A DNA stretch of 64,000 bases from Terrimonas_A sp051954695. GTDB lineage: Bacteria > Bacteroidota > Bacteroidia > Chitinophagales > Chitinophagaceae. Below the pieces are notes generated by a model, which saw only the letters and a program-made list of their open reading frames with translations, made no database searches and was not told the origin of the DNA. Positions 45,825 through 53,850 of the stretch are shown here, piece after piece. A program made the translations under genes and the position numbers. Every line of letters begins with the position of its first letter. Position 1 is the first letter of the stretch. The stretch is from positions 62,001 to 126,000 of the forward strand of contig JBQCHL010000005.1 of the NCBI GenBank assembly GCA_051954695.1, read 5' to 3'.

Positions 45825-47030
45825 TTATATTTCAACAACATTATGCAGGAGATCATCCATTACGTCCCTTTTCCTTATTAAATGTGCTTTGCCTTCTTTG
45901 ATCAGAACTTCGGCAGGTTTAAACCGGGAGTTGAAATTGGATGACATTTCAAATCCGTATGCCCCTGCATTATAAAATACGAGATAATCTCCTTCCCGTA
46001 TTTCATTCATTGTTCTGTCCCAGGCAAACGTATCAGTTTCGCAGATATTTCCTACAATGGAATAGGTCTTTTCAGCACCATCGGGATTGCTGATATTTTG
46101 TATGCGGTGATAAGCGTCGTAAAACATAGGGCGGATCAGGTGATTGAATCCGCTGTTCACACTTGCAAAAGTGGTGGCTTTTGTTTCCTTGATCACATTC
46201 ACCTGTGTAATAAGATAACCACAGGCGCTTACCAGGAATTTACCTGGCTCAAACCATATCTCCAGGTTTTTGGCCTGGGGGTGGTTGTCAAATGCTTCTT
46301 TAACTTTTTGTGCCAGCACATTGATATCGATCTCTTCATCACCCTGGCGATAAGGTACTTTAAATCCGCCGCCAAGATCCACTGATTTCAATTCGGGAAA
46401 ATGCGGAATAATATCAAACAGCACATCGATGCCTTTTACAAACACATCTGCATCCTTAATGTCGCTGCCGGTATGGATATGAAGATCGGTAATAGCGATA
46501 TGATGTTCTTTTACTAAGGCAAGAATATTATCCAGTTGCTCCACCGGTATGCCAAACTTGCTTTTATCATGACCGGTTGATATCTTGAGATTACCTCCGG
46601 CAAGGATATTCGGTCGCAGGCGAATGCCTACAGGATAGGTATGCCCATAAGCTTTCCCGAATTTTTCGAGATTGGACAGGCTGTCAATATTGATATTCAC
46701 TCCAAGCTCTTTTGCTTCGGCGATCTCTTCAAAACCGATACCATTGGAAGTATATAAAACCCGTTGAGGAGGAAATCCTGCGTATAAAGCCAGCTTCACT
46801 TCGTTGATGGAACTGCAGTCGATATTGGCGCCTAACGAATGAATGTATTTCAATACATTGATATTCGTGAGGGCCTTGCAGGCATAAAAGAAAACTACCT
46901 TGCTGCCGTTGAAAGCGCTGGTCAGTTTTCCGTATTGCTCTTTGATCTTTTCTGCGTGATAAACGTACAGGGGAGTACCGAACTCTTTGGCGGCTTCCAG
47001 TAACTGGCGGGATGATAATTGCTCAGACAT
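45825..47030 (-). CDS. lysA: Diaminopimelate decarboxylase
   Basis: The 401-residue protein is a PLP-dependent fold III decarboxylase with K52 in FFYACKALTN, HIHTGSDIKDADVF, DLGGGFKVPY, EPGKFLVSACG and the CETDTF motif that binds the substrate carboxylate. It makes lysine from meso-diaminopimelate, the last step of the pathway. It follows scpB by 33 nt, but this is probably only co-transcription. Confidence 0.96.
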   Translation of the reverse strand: MSEQLSSRQLLEAAKEFGTPLYVYHAEKIKEQYGKLTSAFNGSKVVFFYACKALTNINVLKYIHSLGANIDCSSINEVKLALYAGFPPQRVLYTSNGIGFEEIAEAKELGVNINIDSLSNLEKFGKAYGHTYPVGIRLRPNILAGGNLKISTGHDKSKFGIPVEQLDNILALVKEHHIAITDLHIHTGSDIKDADVFVKGIDVLFDIIPHFPELKSVDLGGGFKVPYRQGDEEIDINVLAQKVKEAFDNHPQAKNLEIWFEPGKFLVSACGYLITQVNVIKETKATTFASVNSGFNHLIRPMFYDAYHRIQNISNPDGAEKTYSIVGNICETDTFAWDRTMNEIREGDYLVFYNAGAYGFEMSSNFNSRFKPAEVLIKEGKAHLIRKRDVMDDLLHNVVEI

Positions 47031-47063
47031 AGCCAGCGAAGATATTGATAATTCGGCGTTGAT

Positions 47064-47762
47064 TTACTCTCCGCTCTCTTCAGCTTTATCTACCAACTCG
47101 CCTTCTTCAGATACAGACAAAACTGTATCATCTTCGTTGCCTTCTGTTTTATTTTCTGTAGTATCCTCGTCGGTTACCTCAGCATCTTTGATAACAGTGG
47201 GCTGCACCAGTTGCTCGGCCAGCACCTCTTTGATCTTTGGCAGATCATCGGCTGAGTTGATACCGAAATAGTCCATGAAGTTTTTGGAAGTGGAGTAAAC
47301 CAGCGGGTGACCCGGCAGTTTTTCATTCCGTCCGCTGATGATGATCAGTTCTTTTTCCAGCAGTTTCTGAACGGCATAATCAGAGCTTACGCCGCGGATC
47401 GCTTCTATTTCTCCTTTGGTTACGGGCTGTTTATAGGCAATAATGGCCAGTGTTTCCAGCGATGCAGCGGATAATCTTTTGAGAAATTTATCGCCGTTGA
47501 GCTGGGCGATGGTTTTGTGATAATCTTTTTTGGTAAGGAATTGCCAGCCTCCGCCGCTTTGCCTCATTTCAAATGGATAGAACTCGGAGTCATATTTTTC
47601 TCTGATTCCTTCCATGGCTGCTTCCACCTGGTCGAGAGAGATCTTATCTTCCATAAAACCAAATGCATTGTTCACCAGTTCCGTCACTTCCAGTGATGTC
47701 AGGGCTTTGTCGCTCGCAAAGATCAACGCTTCTATATGAGGTATCAGATTGGTTATTTCCAT
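47064..47762 (-). CDS. scpB: Segregation and condensation protein B
   Basis: The 232-residue protein has the ScpB winged-helix pattern: IPHIEALIFASDKALTSLEV, LSAASLETLAIIAYKQPVTK, IEAIRGVSSDYAVQKLLEK and YSTSKNFMDYFGINSADDLP. It binds ScpA as part of the SMC-ScpAB condensin. The C-terminal tail is acidic (DEDTTENKTEGNEDDT). scpA is not in the window. Confidence 0.95.
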   Translation of the reverse strand: MEITNLIPHIEALIFASDKALTSLEVTELVNNAFGFMEDKISLDQVEAAMEGIREKYDSEFYPFEMRQSGGGWQFLTKKDYHKTIAQLNGDKFLKRLSAASLETLAIIAYKQPVTKGEIEAIRGVSSDYAVQKLLEKELIIISGRNEKLPGHPLVYSTSKNFMDYFGINSADDLPKIKEVLAEQLVQPTVIKDAEVTDEDTTENKTEGNEDDTVLSVSEEGELVDKAEESGE

Positions 47763-47890
47763 AATCGAAAAATCAGATTGTAGTACCGGCCAAATTAGTC
47801 ATCCCTTCCAAACAGGACAAATGAGATTATACACATTATTCCTGTTCCAGGCCTGAACTTGTGCATAAAAAACCGTCAATAATGGTGGAA

Positions 47891-48772
47891 TTATCCTTGT
47901 AATGCCGCAGCGCCGCTTACGATCTCCGTCAATTCGGTAGTAATGGCAGCTTGCCTTGCCCTGTTGTAAGATATTTTCAGGTTGCGCAGCATTTCATTCG
48001 CATTCTCACTGGCCTTGTCCATAGCTGTCATCCTGGCTCCATGCTCAGAGGCATTGGAATCAAGCACGGCTTTATATAATTGTGTGTTGAGGATCTTAGG
48101 CATCAGCTCTGCCAGCAATTCAGCCTGTGTGGGATCGAAAATGAAATCAGCTTTTTTAGCACCTTCTTTCTTTTCCACTTTGGGAATAGGCAGGAAGCGT
48201 TCTGATTCGAAACGCTGGGTAGCTGCATTCTTGAACTGGCTGTAAATAATTTCCACTGCATCAAATTGCTTTTCTTCAAAAGCCTTCATGGCTGCAGTAG
48301 CGATCTTCTGCACATTCTCAAAAGAGAGATGGAGAAAAGTATCTTTAAAAGTAGCGTCTGTTTTATAACCGTTCTTGGTAAAATGCTCATACCCTTTTTT
48401 ACCGAGGTTCCAGATGGTCACTTTACCGGCTTTTTGCTGGGCAGCATATTTTTCTGCGATAACGGTTTTAGTCAGTTTGATCACATTGGTGTTGAAAGCG
48501 CCTGCAAGACCGCGATCGCTAGTCAGCACGATCAGCAACACATTTTCTACCGGGCGTTCCTGTGCCAGTGACATCCCTACTTCACCTTCACTGTTACTGA
48601 CAATATTGCTCAACATCTCCTGCAATTTCTTGGCATAAGGACGCATTTGCAGAATAGCATCCTGTGCCCGGCGCAATTTTGCAGCGCTTACCATTTTCAT
48701 CGCCTTCGTGATCTGCTGCGTACTTTGTACCGACTGGATCCTGTTACGTACTTCTTTTAACTGACCGGGCAT
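47891..48772 (-). CDS. atpG: ATP synthase gamma subunit
   Basis: The 293-residue protein has the gamma subunit's N-terminal coiled-coil helix (VRNRIQSVQSTQQITKAMKM) and C-terminal helix (ASENANEMLRNLKISYNRAR, ITTELTEIVSGAAAL). It is the central rotor shaft of F1. Its start is not preceded by atpA; the next gene upstream is a lipoprotein, so atpG stands apart from the other ATP synthase genes. Confidence 0.97.
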   Translation of the reverse strand: MPGQLKEVRNRIQSVQSTQQITKAMKMVSAAKLRRAQDAILQMRPYAKKLQEMLSNIVSNSEGEVGMSLAQERPVENVLLIVLTSDRGLAGAFNTNVIKLTKTVIAEKYAAQQKAGKVTIWNLGKKGYEHFTKNGYKTDATFKDTFLHLSFENVQKIATAAMKAFEEKQFDAVEIIYSQFKNAATQRFESERFLPIPKVEKKEGAKKADFIFDPTQAELLAELMPKILNTQLYKAVLDSNASEHGARMTAMDKASENANEMLRNLKISYNRARQAAITTELTEIVSGAAALQG

Positions 48773-48875
48773 GTTGAGTGTTGATCTTTAACAGTTTATG
48801 TAATTAGCGCATAAGGCGCGCCTTCTTATGGGCGCAAAGGTATGGGGGGGGAAGGGAATTTCCAAGTAGATTGGG

Positions 48876-48929
48876 AGTCGGTTTGGAGTCGGTTTGGAGT
48901 CGGGAGTCGATAGCCGGCAGTCGATAGTC
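48876..48929. repeat. AGTC heptad/11-mer repeat cluster
   Basis: AGTC occurs at 48876, 48887, 48898, 48905, 48919 and 48926, spaced 11, 11, 7, 14 and 7. A degenerate AGCC at 48912 fills the 14-nt step. The unit GGAGTCGGTTT is present in tandem. It lies upstream of atpG in a gap of 277 nt without genes. Confidence 0.8.
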
Positions 48930-49049
48930 CGCCTCGTTATATTACCCCGGTCCTGATTGACATGCGTGCCAGCACTGCACTTGCTTCAAACCAGTAAATC
49001 ATTTACAAATATTGCAGATGGTTGAAATTTGGAATTACTTCAGAATCAG

Positions 49050-49772
49050 CTATTCCGCTAGTATAAATTCCCTGCTTAAGTTATAGGAAAGGTAAAGTCT
49101 TCCTCCCTGCCGGCCTGTTTGATTAAGCCCAGATTCTTTTTCCCGGTAAAATTCCAGGTGAACAGGGCCATTTTTTAACCGGGCGAGGTCCTCAGGGGTG
49201 AACATCATTTTTCCTTCTTTCAGGGTATCCAGCTTGTCAATTCCTCTGCCATAGAAAGAAGTATCCGTCAGCATGACGTGCAGTTCATCTTTTTCTTTTA
49301 ATCCATTTATTTCCAGTTCCAGGCCTTTTGCACGGCTCACAGTGGCCGGCAACGCGGCTGCAAGGAAAAAGAATGGAAAGCTAAAAGTATCGACATAGAC
49401 TTTTCCCATGCCATCCTTGTATTCTATTTCATGCAGTCCTTCAAATCCCTGCGCCAGGTAGCGGGCTTCATAATAAGCCCCTCCCATTTTCGAGCTATCG
49501 GCTTTTAACAGTTGTCCGTCAAAACTCACGCTGGCAGAGGTATCCAGCAGCATGCCCCTACCCTCAGGCCCGCCATATCGAAACACAAGCCTCACCGTCA
49601 CCTCACCCCTATCCTCTTCCCCTGTAACCTGGTAATCCATATAAAGCATATCTGCCGATACCTTAAATTTTTCCTGCTGCTCTGCGGCATTACAACTGAC
49701 AAGCGACGCCACAGCGATCCCCATCAGGAAAAAAGTGAGCAGAAAAAATAAAAAACAGCGCCCGGAAATCAT
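49050..49772 (-). CDS. Hypothetical lipoprotein, 240 aa
   Basis: The signal MISGRCFLFFLLTFFLMGIA is followed by lipobox LVSC. The mature part is beta-rich (VTVRLVFRYGGPEG, YEARYLAQGFEGLHEIEYKD) and ends in GGRLYLSYNLSREFILAE. I recognise no family. It lies between the heptad-repeat regions and is probably monocistronic. Confidence 0.75.
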   Translation of the reverse strand: MISGRCFLFFLLTFFLMGIAVASLVSCNAAEQQEKFKVSADMLYMDYQVTGEEDRGEVTVRLVFRYGGPEGRGMLLDTSASVSFDGQLLKADSSKMGGAYYEARYLAQGFEGLHEIEYKDGMGKVYVDTFSFPFFFLAAALPATVSRAKGLELEINGLKEKDELHVMLTDTSFYGRGIDKLDTLKEGKMMFTPEDLARLKNGPVHLEFYREKESGLNQTGRQGGRLYLSYNLSREFILAE

Positions 49773-49834
49773 GTAGACCTTATTTTCAGCAGCAAGGTAA
49801 GATTTTGACTGAAAGTGGCCTGCCCTGAGCCTGG

Positions 49835-49998
49835 AGTCGATAGTCGGTAGTCAGTAGTCTGAACAGAGTGCATGTTCGAACATTTGTTTCGATATTGTAA
49901 AGTCTATTAATATTTTTACTATCGACTGCTGACTATCGACTCCCGACTCTGGACAGACTCCCGACTCTGGACAGACTGCCGACTAAAGACTCCTGACT
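49835..49998. repeat. Inverted heptad repeat array (AGTCnnn / GACTnnn)
   Basis: AGTC occurs at 49835, 49842, 49849 and 49856 (exact 7-nt period). After a 64-nt gap GACT occurs at 49924, 49931, 49938, 49945, 49956, 49963, 49974, 49981, 49988 and 49995 (steps of 7 or 11). The two arms are complementary over about 27 nt with a few mismatches, so a long hairpin can form. Confidence 0.85.
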
Positions 49999-50027
49999 CA
50001 GAACCCTCTGACTAACTAACCTTCCCT

Positions 50028-50035
50028 TATCTTTG
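50028..50035 (+). promoter_or_regulatory. Candidate -7 element for secA
   Basis: TATCTTTG is a full match to TAnnTTTG. No good TTG lies 17-23 nt upstream, where CTG is closest. A start near 50041 would give a leader of about 109 nt. Confidence 0.4.
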
Positions 50036-50149
50036 TCCCCCCATTGCAGCAACTGCCAAATTGGCCTGCTGGCCGGGTGTAGCATCTTTTTTGACATGCT
50101 AAATGCTTAAATAATAACTATTCATACAATACCCCATAATAAATAAACC

Positions 50150-53100
50150 ATGCTTGGTATTCTTTCCAAAATTTTTGGCGGCAACAAATCGGACAAGGAT
50201 GTAAAAAAGATCATGCCGGTTGTTGAAAAGATCAATCAACATTTCGCCTCTTATGCATCACTGAGCAATGACGAGCTCCGTCAGAAAACGCAGGAATTCC
50301 GTCAGCGCATCAAAGAATATTTAAAAGAAACAGACGATTCCATTCTTGCTAAAAACAAACAGGCCGATGAATTGCCTTTCAGCGACCTTACCGGTAAAGA
50401 CGCTATTTACCAGGAAGTGGACAAGCTGAAGAAAGAAAGGGATAAGAAGATCGAAGAGGTGCTGAATGACCTTTTACCCGAAGCATTTGCCGTGGTAAAA
50501 GAAACAGCCCGCCGCTTTAAAGAAAATACAGAAGTCGTTTCCACAGCTACACAACTGGATCGTGATCTCAGTGTAAAGAAAAATTATATCACCATACAGG
50601 ATGATAAATCCGTTTTTCAAAACACCTGGTCAGCAGCCGGCGGACAGGTGACCTGGAACATGGTGCACTACGATGTACAGTTGATCGGTGGTGCTGTGCT
50701 GCATTCCGGCAAGATCGCAGAAATGGCTACCGGTGAAGGTAAAACCCTTGTATCTACTTTACCCGCTTACCTGAATGCACTGGCTGGTGAAGGCGTGCAT
50801 ATCGTAACGGTGAACGATTACCTGGCCCGTCGTGACCAGGAATGGAACGGTACCATTTTCGAATGGCTTGGCCTGAAAGTGGATTGTATCGATAAGCATC
50901 AGCCCAATAGTGAAGAAAGAAGGCAGGCTTATCTCGCGGATATCACTTACGGTACCAACAATGAGTTCGGTTTTGATTACCTCCGTGATAATATGGTGCA
51001 CACACCCGAGGAAATGGTACAACGTAAACACCATTTTGCTATGGTGGATGAGGTTGACTCCGTATTGATCGATGATGCAAGAACTCCTTTGATCATCTCT
51101 GGTCCTGTAGCCCGTGGCGAGGACCAGCAATTCCATGTTCACAAACCCAGGATCCAACAACTGGTACAGGAACAGGAACGTATTGTACGTAGCTGCCTCA
51201 ATGAAGCCAAGAAGTTGTTCGAAAAAGGAGAAGATGATCCTAAAACAGGTGGCTTATATCTTTATCGTGCCTATAGAGGTTTGCCTAAATACGGCCCGCT
51301 GATCAAATTCCTGAGTGAGCCTGGCATTAAAGTAAAAATGCAGAAAGCGGAGAACTATTATTTGCAGGACCAGCAACGGAACATGCATATTGTAGATGCT
51401 GATCTGCTTTTCCAGATAGACGAAAAACAAAACTCTGTTGACCTTACCGAAAAAGGGTTGAACATGATCACCCGCTCCGGTGAAGATCCCGAGTTTTTTG
51501 TACTCCCTGATATCGGCGTAAGACTGGCTGAAGTGGAAAAAAGCGAGGGCTCCCCAGAAGAAAAACTGCAACTGAAAGAGTCCATTCTGAATGATTACGC
51601 ACAAAAAGCCGACCGCATCCATACCGTTCAGCAACTGTTGAAAGCTTATGCCCTCTTTGAGAAAGATGTGGAATATGTGATCATTGACGGCGCTATCAAG
51701 ATCGTGGATGAACAAACCGGCCGTATCATGGAAGGCCGCCGCTACAGCGATGGTCTGCACCAGGCTCTGGAAGCAAAGGAAAACGTGAAGATCGAAGCAG
51801 CCACACAAACCTACGCTACTGTTACACTGCAGAACTATTTCCGTATGTATCACAAATTATGTGGTATGACCGGTACTGCGGAAACAGAAGCAGCAGAGCT
51901 CTGGAGTATCTACAAACTGGATGTGGTAAGCATACCCACCAACCTGAAGATGGTCAGAAACGATAAGCAGGACCTTGTTTACAAAACAAAAAGAGAAAAA
52001 TATAAAGCTGTTATTGATGAAGTGGAAGCTCAGCGCAATGCCGGAAGGCCGGTGCTGGTAGGTACCACATCTGTTGAGATCAGTGAATTGCTGAGCCGTA
52101 TGCTGCAGCAGAAAAAGATCCCTCACAATGTACTGAACGCAAAACAGCACGTCCGGGAAGCACAGGTGGTAGCTGAAGCTGGTCTTGCAGGAGCTGTGAC
52201 CATTGCCACTAACATGGCCGGTCGTGGTACGGATATCAAGCTCGGACCTGGTGTGAAAGAAGCAGGAGGTTTGGCGATCATTGGTACCGAACGGCATGAA
52301 AGCCGTCGTGTAGACCGTCAGCTTCGTGGCCGTGCAGGCCGTCAGGGCGATCCTGGTAGTTCACAGTTCTATGTTTCCCTGGAAGATGATCTGATGCGTA
52401 TGTTCGGCAGCGAACGTATTGCCTCAATGATGGACAGGCTCGGCTATAAGGAAGGTGATGTGATCCAGCACAGCATGATCAGCAACAGCATTCAGCGTGC
52501 ACAGAAAAAAGTGGAAGAAAACAACTTTGGTATCCGCAAACGCCTGCTGGAATATGATGATGTAATGAATAAGCAGCGGAACGTGATCTACGGAAAACGT
52601 CAGCATGCTTTGTTTGGCGATCGCCTGGCGCTGGATATAGACAACGCATTCTCTGTAGTGTCGGAAAGCCTGGTAAGTGGTTTCCGCGAGCAGGAAGATT
52701 ACGAAGGATTCAAGATGGCTTGTATCGTAAACTTTGGTTTGGATACTGCTATAGATGAAGAAGAATTTAAGAGAGGTGATCTGAATACGGTGATTGAGAA
52801 GTTGTATACAGAAGCCACGAACAGTTTTACCCGTCACAAGGAAGATGTGCAGAAACAGGCCGTACCTGTTTTCAAGAATATCCGCCTCACACAAGGCTCG
52901 CATATTGAAAACGTGGTAGTGCCATTCTCTGATGGCCGGAAAGGATTGAACGTGCTGGCTTCACTCGACAAAACCCTTAATACAGAAGGCAAAGAACTGA
53001 CAAGTGCACTGGAAAAAACCATTACCCTCGCAGTGATCGATGAGGCCTGGAAAGAGCATCTCCGCGCCATGGACGATCTGAAACAGAGCGTACAAACGGC

Positions 53101-53479
53101 TTACCTGGAACAGAAAGACCCGCTGGTAATATATAAGGTAGAAGCATTCCAGCAGTTTAAGAATATGGATTCAGACGTGAATAAGGATATTGTTTCCTTC
53201 CTCTGCCATGCTTCTATCCCGGTACAACAGCAAAATGCCCCATTGAAAGAAGGCCGCCCTGAAAAGACAGATTACAGCAAAATGAGAGCGAATAAGGAAG
53301 AGATCGATGCCGCGGGTGAAGATTATGCAGCTAATGAAAGAGACCGGTTTGAGCCGGGCGGTGCCGACACTGCAGTGAAACAGGAGCCTATCAAAGTAGC
53401 CCCTAAGATCGGGCGCAATGATCCTTGCCCCTGCGGAAGCGGCAAAAAGTATAAAAATTGCCACGGTAAAGACGCCTGA
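50150..53479 (+). CDS. secA: Preprotein translocase ATPase SecA
   Basis: The 1,109-residue protein has the DEAD motor with Walker A GEGKT (195-199), DEVDSVLIDDARTPLIISG, the second helicase half with TNMAGRGTDIKLGPGV and RQLRGRAGRQGDPGSSQFY, and the C-terminal zinc motif DPCPCGSGKKYKNCHG. It powers Sec export. It is about 200 residues longer than E. coli SecA (901), with an insertion in the first half (about 330-480), as is usual in Bacteroidota. It is followed by a terminator. Confidence 0.98.
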   Translation: MLGILSKIFGGNKSDKDVKKIMPVVEKINQHFASYASLSNDELRQKTQEFRQRIKEYLKETDDSILAKNKQADELPFSDLTGKDAIYQEVDKLKKERDKKIEEVLNDLLPEAFAVVKETARRFKENTEVVSTATQLDRDLSVKKNYITIQDDKSVFQNTWSAAGGQVTWNMVHYDVQLIGGAVLHSGKIAEMATGEGKTLVSTLPAYLNALAGEGVHIVTVNDYLARRDQEWNGTIFEWLGLKVDCIDKHQPNSEERRQAYLADITYGTNNEFGFDYLRDNMVHTPEEMVQRKHHFAMVDEVDSVLIDDARTPLIISGPVARGEDQQFHVHKPRIQQLVQEQERIVRSCLNEAKKLFEKGEDDPKTGGLYLYRAYRGLPKYGPLIKFLSEPGIKVKMQKAENYYLQDQQRNMHIVDADLLFQIDEKQNSVDLTEKGLNMITRSGEDPEFFVLPDIGVRLAEVEKSEGSPEEKLQLKESILNDYAQKADRIHTVQQLLKAYALFEKDVEYVIIDGAIKIVDEQTGRIMEGRRYSDGLHQALEAKENVKIEAATQTYATVTLQNYFRMYHKLCGMTGTAETEAAELWSIYKLDVVSIPTNLKMVRNDKQDLVYKTKREKYKAVIDEVEAQRNAGRPVLVGTTSVEISELLSRMLQQKKIPHNVLNAKQHVREAQVVAEAGLAGAVTIATNMAGRGTDIKLGPGVKEAGGLAIIGTERHESRRVDRQLRGRAGRQGDPGSSQFYVSLEDDLMRMFGSERIASMMDRLGYKEGDVIQHSMISNSIQRAQKKVEENNFGIRKRLLEYDDVMNKQRNVIYGKRQHALFGDRLALDIDNAFSVVSESLVSGFREQEDYEGFKMACIVNFGLDTAIDEEEFKRGDLNTVIEKLYTEATNSFTRHKEDVQKQAVPVFKNIRLTQGSHIENVVVPFSDGRKGLNVLASLDKTLNTEGKELTSALEKTITLAVIDEAWKEHLRAMDDLKQSVQTAYLEQKDPLVIYKVEAFQQFKNMDSDVNKDIVSFLCHASIPVQQQNAPLKEGRPEKTDYSKMRANKEEIDAAGEDYAANERDRFEPGGADTAVKQEPIKVAPKIGRNDPCPCGSGKKYKNCHGKDA

Positions 53480-53507
53480 CCGGGATAACCCCATAACCTA
53501 AAAGGAG

Positions 53508-53543
53508 AAGAGTAAAAGAGTCATGCTTTTTTACTCTTTTTTT
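53508..53543 (+). terminator. Terminator after secA
   Basis: AAGAGTAAAA (53508-53517) pairs with TTTTACTCTT (53529-53538), a 10-bp stem with an 11-nt loop, followed by a run of T. Confidence 0.8.
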
Positions 53544-53682
53544 ATGCCCGCTCTGCTGGTGACCTTTTAAAGCAGGAAAATTCACTACGGGAAAATACAG
53601 GTCCAAATGCCCAAAAAGACCCATGAAATACCCCAAATTAATAAGTGTATACCATGAAAACATCAGTAAATACCCTTATTTG

Positions 53683-53696
53683 TTGACATATGTCAA
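53683..53696. promoter_or_regulatory. FNR-like palindrome upstream of the T9SS gene
   Basis: TTGACATATGTCAA is a perfect 14-bp palindrome. It fits the FNR/FixK-type box TTGA(C/T)-N4-(G/A)TCAA. It lies about 38 nt upstream of the T9SS promoter's -33 element, between two copies of ATCAGTAAATACC (53662-53674, 53740-53752). The gap 53480-53850 has no other gene. Confidence 0.45.
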
Positions 53697-53733
53697 AAAA
53701 AACAATGTTTTTGACCAAATAGTGAATTTACTA

Positions 53734-53764
53734 TTGCATATCAGTAAATACCACATAATCTTTG
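53734..53764 (+). promoter_or_regulatory. Promoter of the T9SS cargo gene
   Basis: TTG (53734-53736), a 20-nt spacer and AATCTTTG (53757-53764, 7 of 8 to TAnnTTTG) give a start near 53770 and a leader of about 80 nt. The -33 region CTATTGCATA is shared with the two downstream small RNA promoters at the same spacing. Confidence 0.55.
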
Positions 53765-53850
53765 TCCTGTTATTACGAAGTACATCCTCCAATATCTCCA
53801 CTGAATAAATACTCCGTAAAATTTAATTAATCACCCTAAAGAAACTGAAA

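Larger units (their letters stand above)
49773..50149. other. Intergenic region with heptad repeats before secA
   Basis: This 377-nt stretch has no gene. It holds the inverted heptad repeat array at 49835-49998, a 12-bp palindrome ATGTTCGAACAT at 49872-49883 in its loop, and the secA -7 element at 50028-50035. Confidence 0.8.

Noticed and set aside
48841..48860. Run of eight G upstream of atpG as a regulatory G-quadruplex
   Set aside because: A single G run with one further G triplet does not provide the four tracts needed.
35904..49998. Heptad arrays as a CRISPR array
   Set aside because: The units are 7-11 nt, with no 25-40 nt repeats or spacers and no cas genes in the window.
53623..53808. 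61-codon plus-strand frame upstream of the T9SS gene
   Set aside because: It overlaps the palindrome and promoter elements and has no credible protein features.
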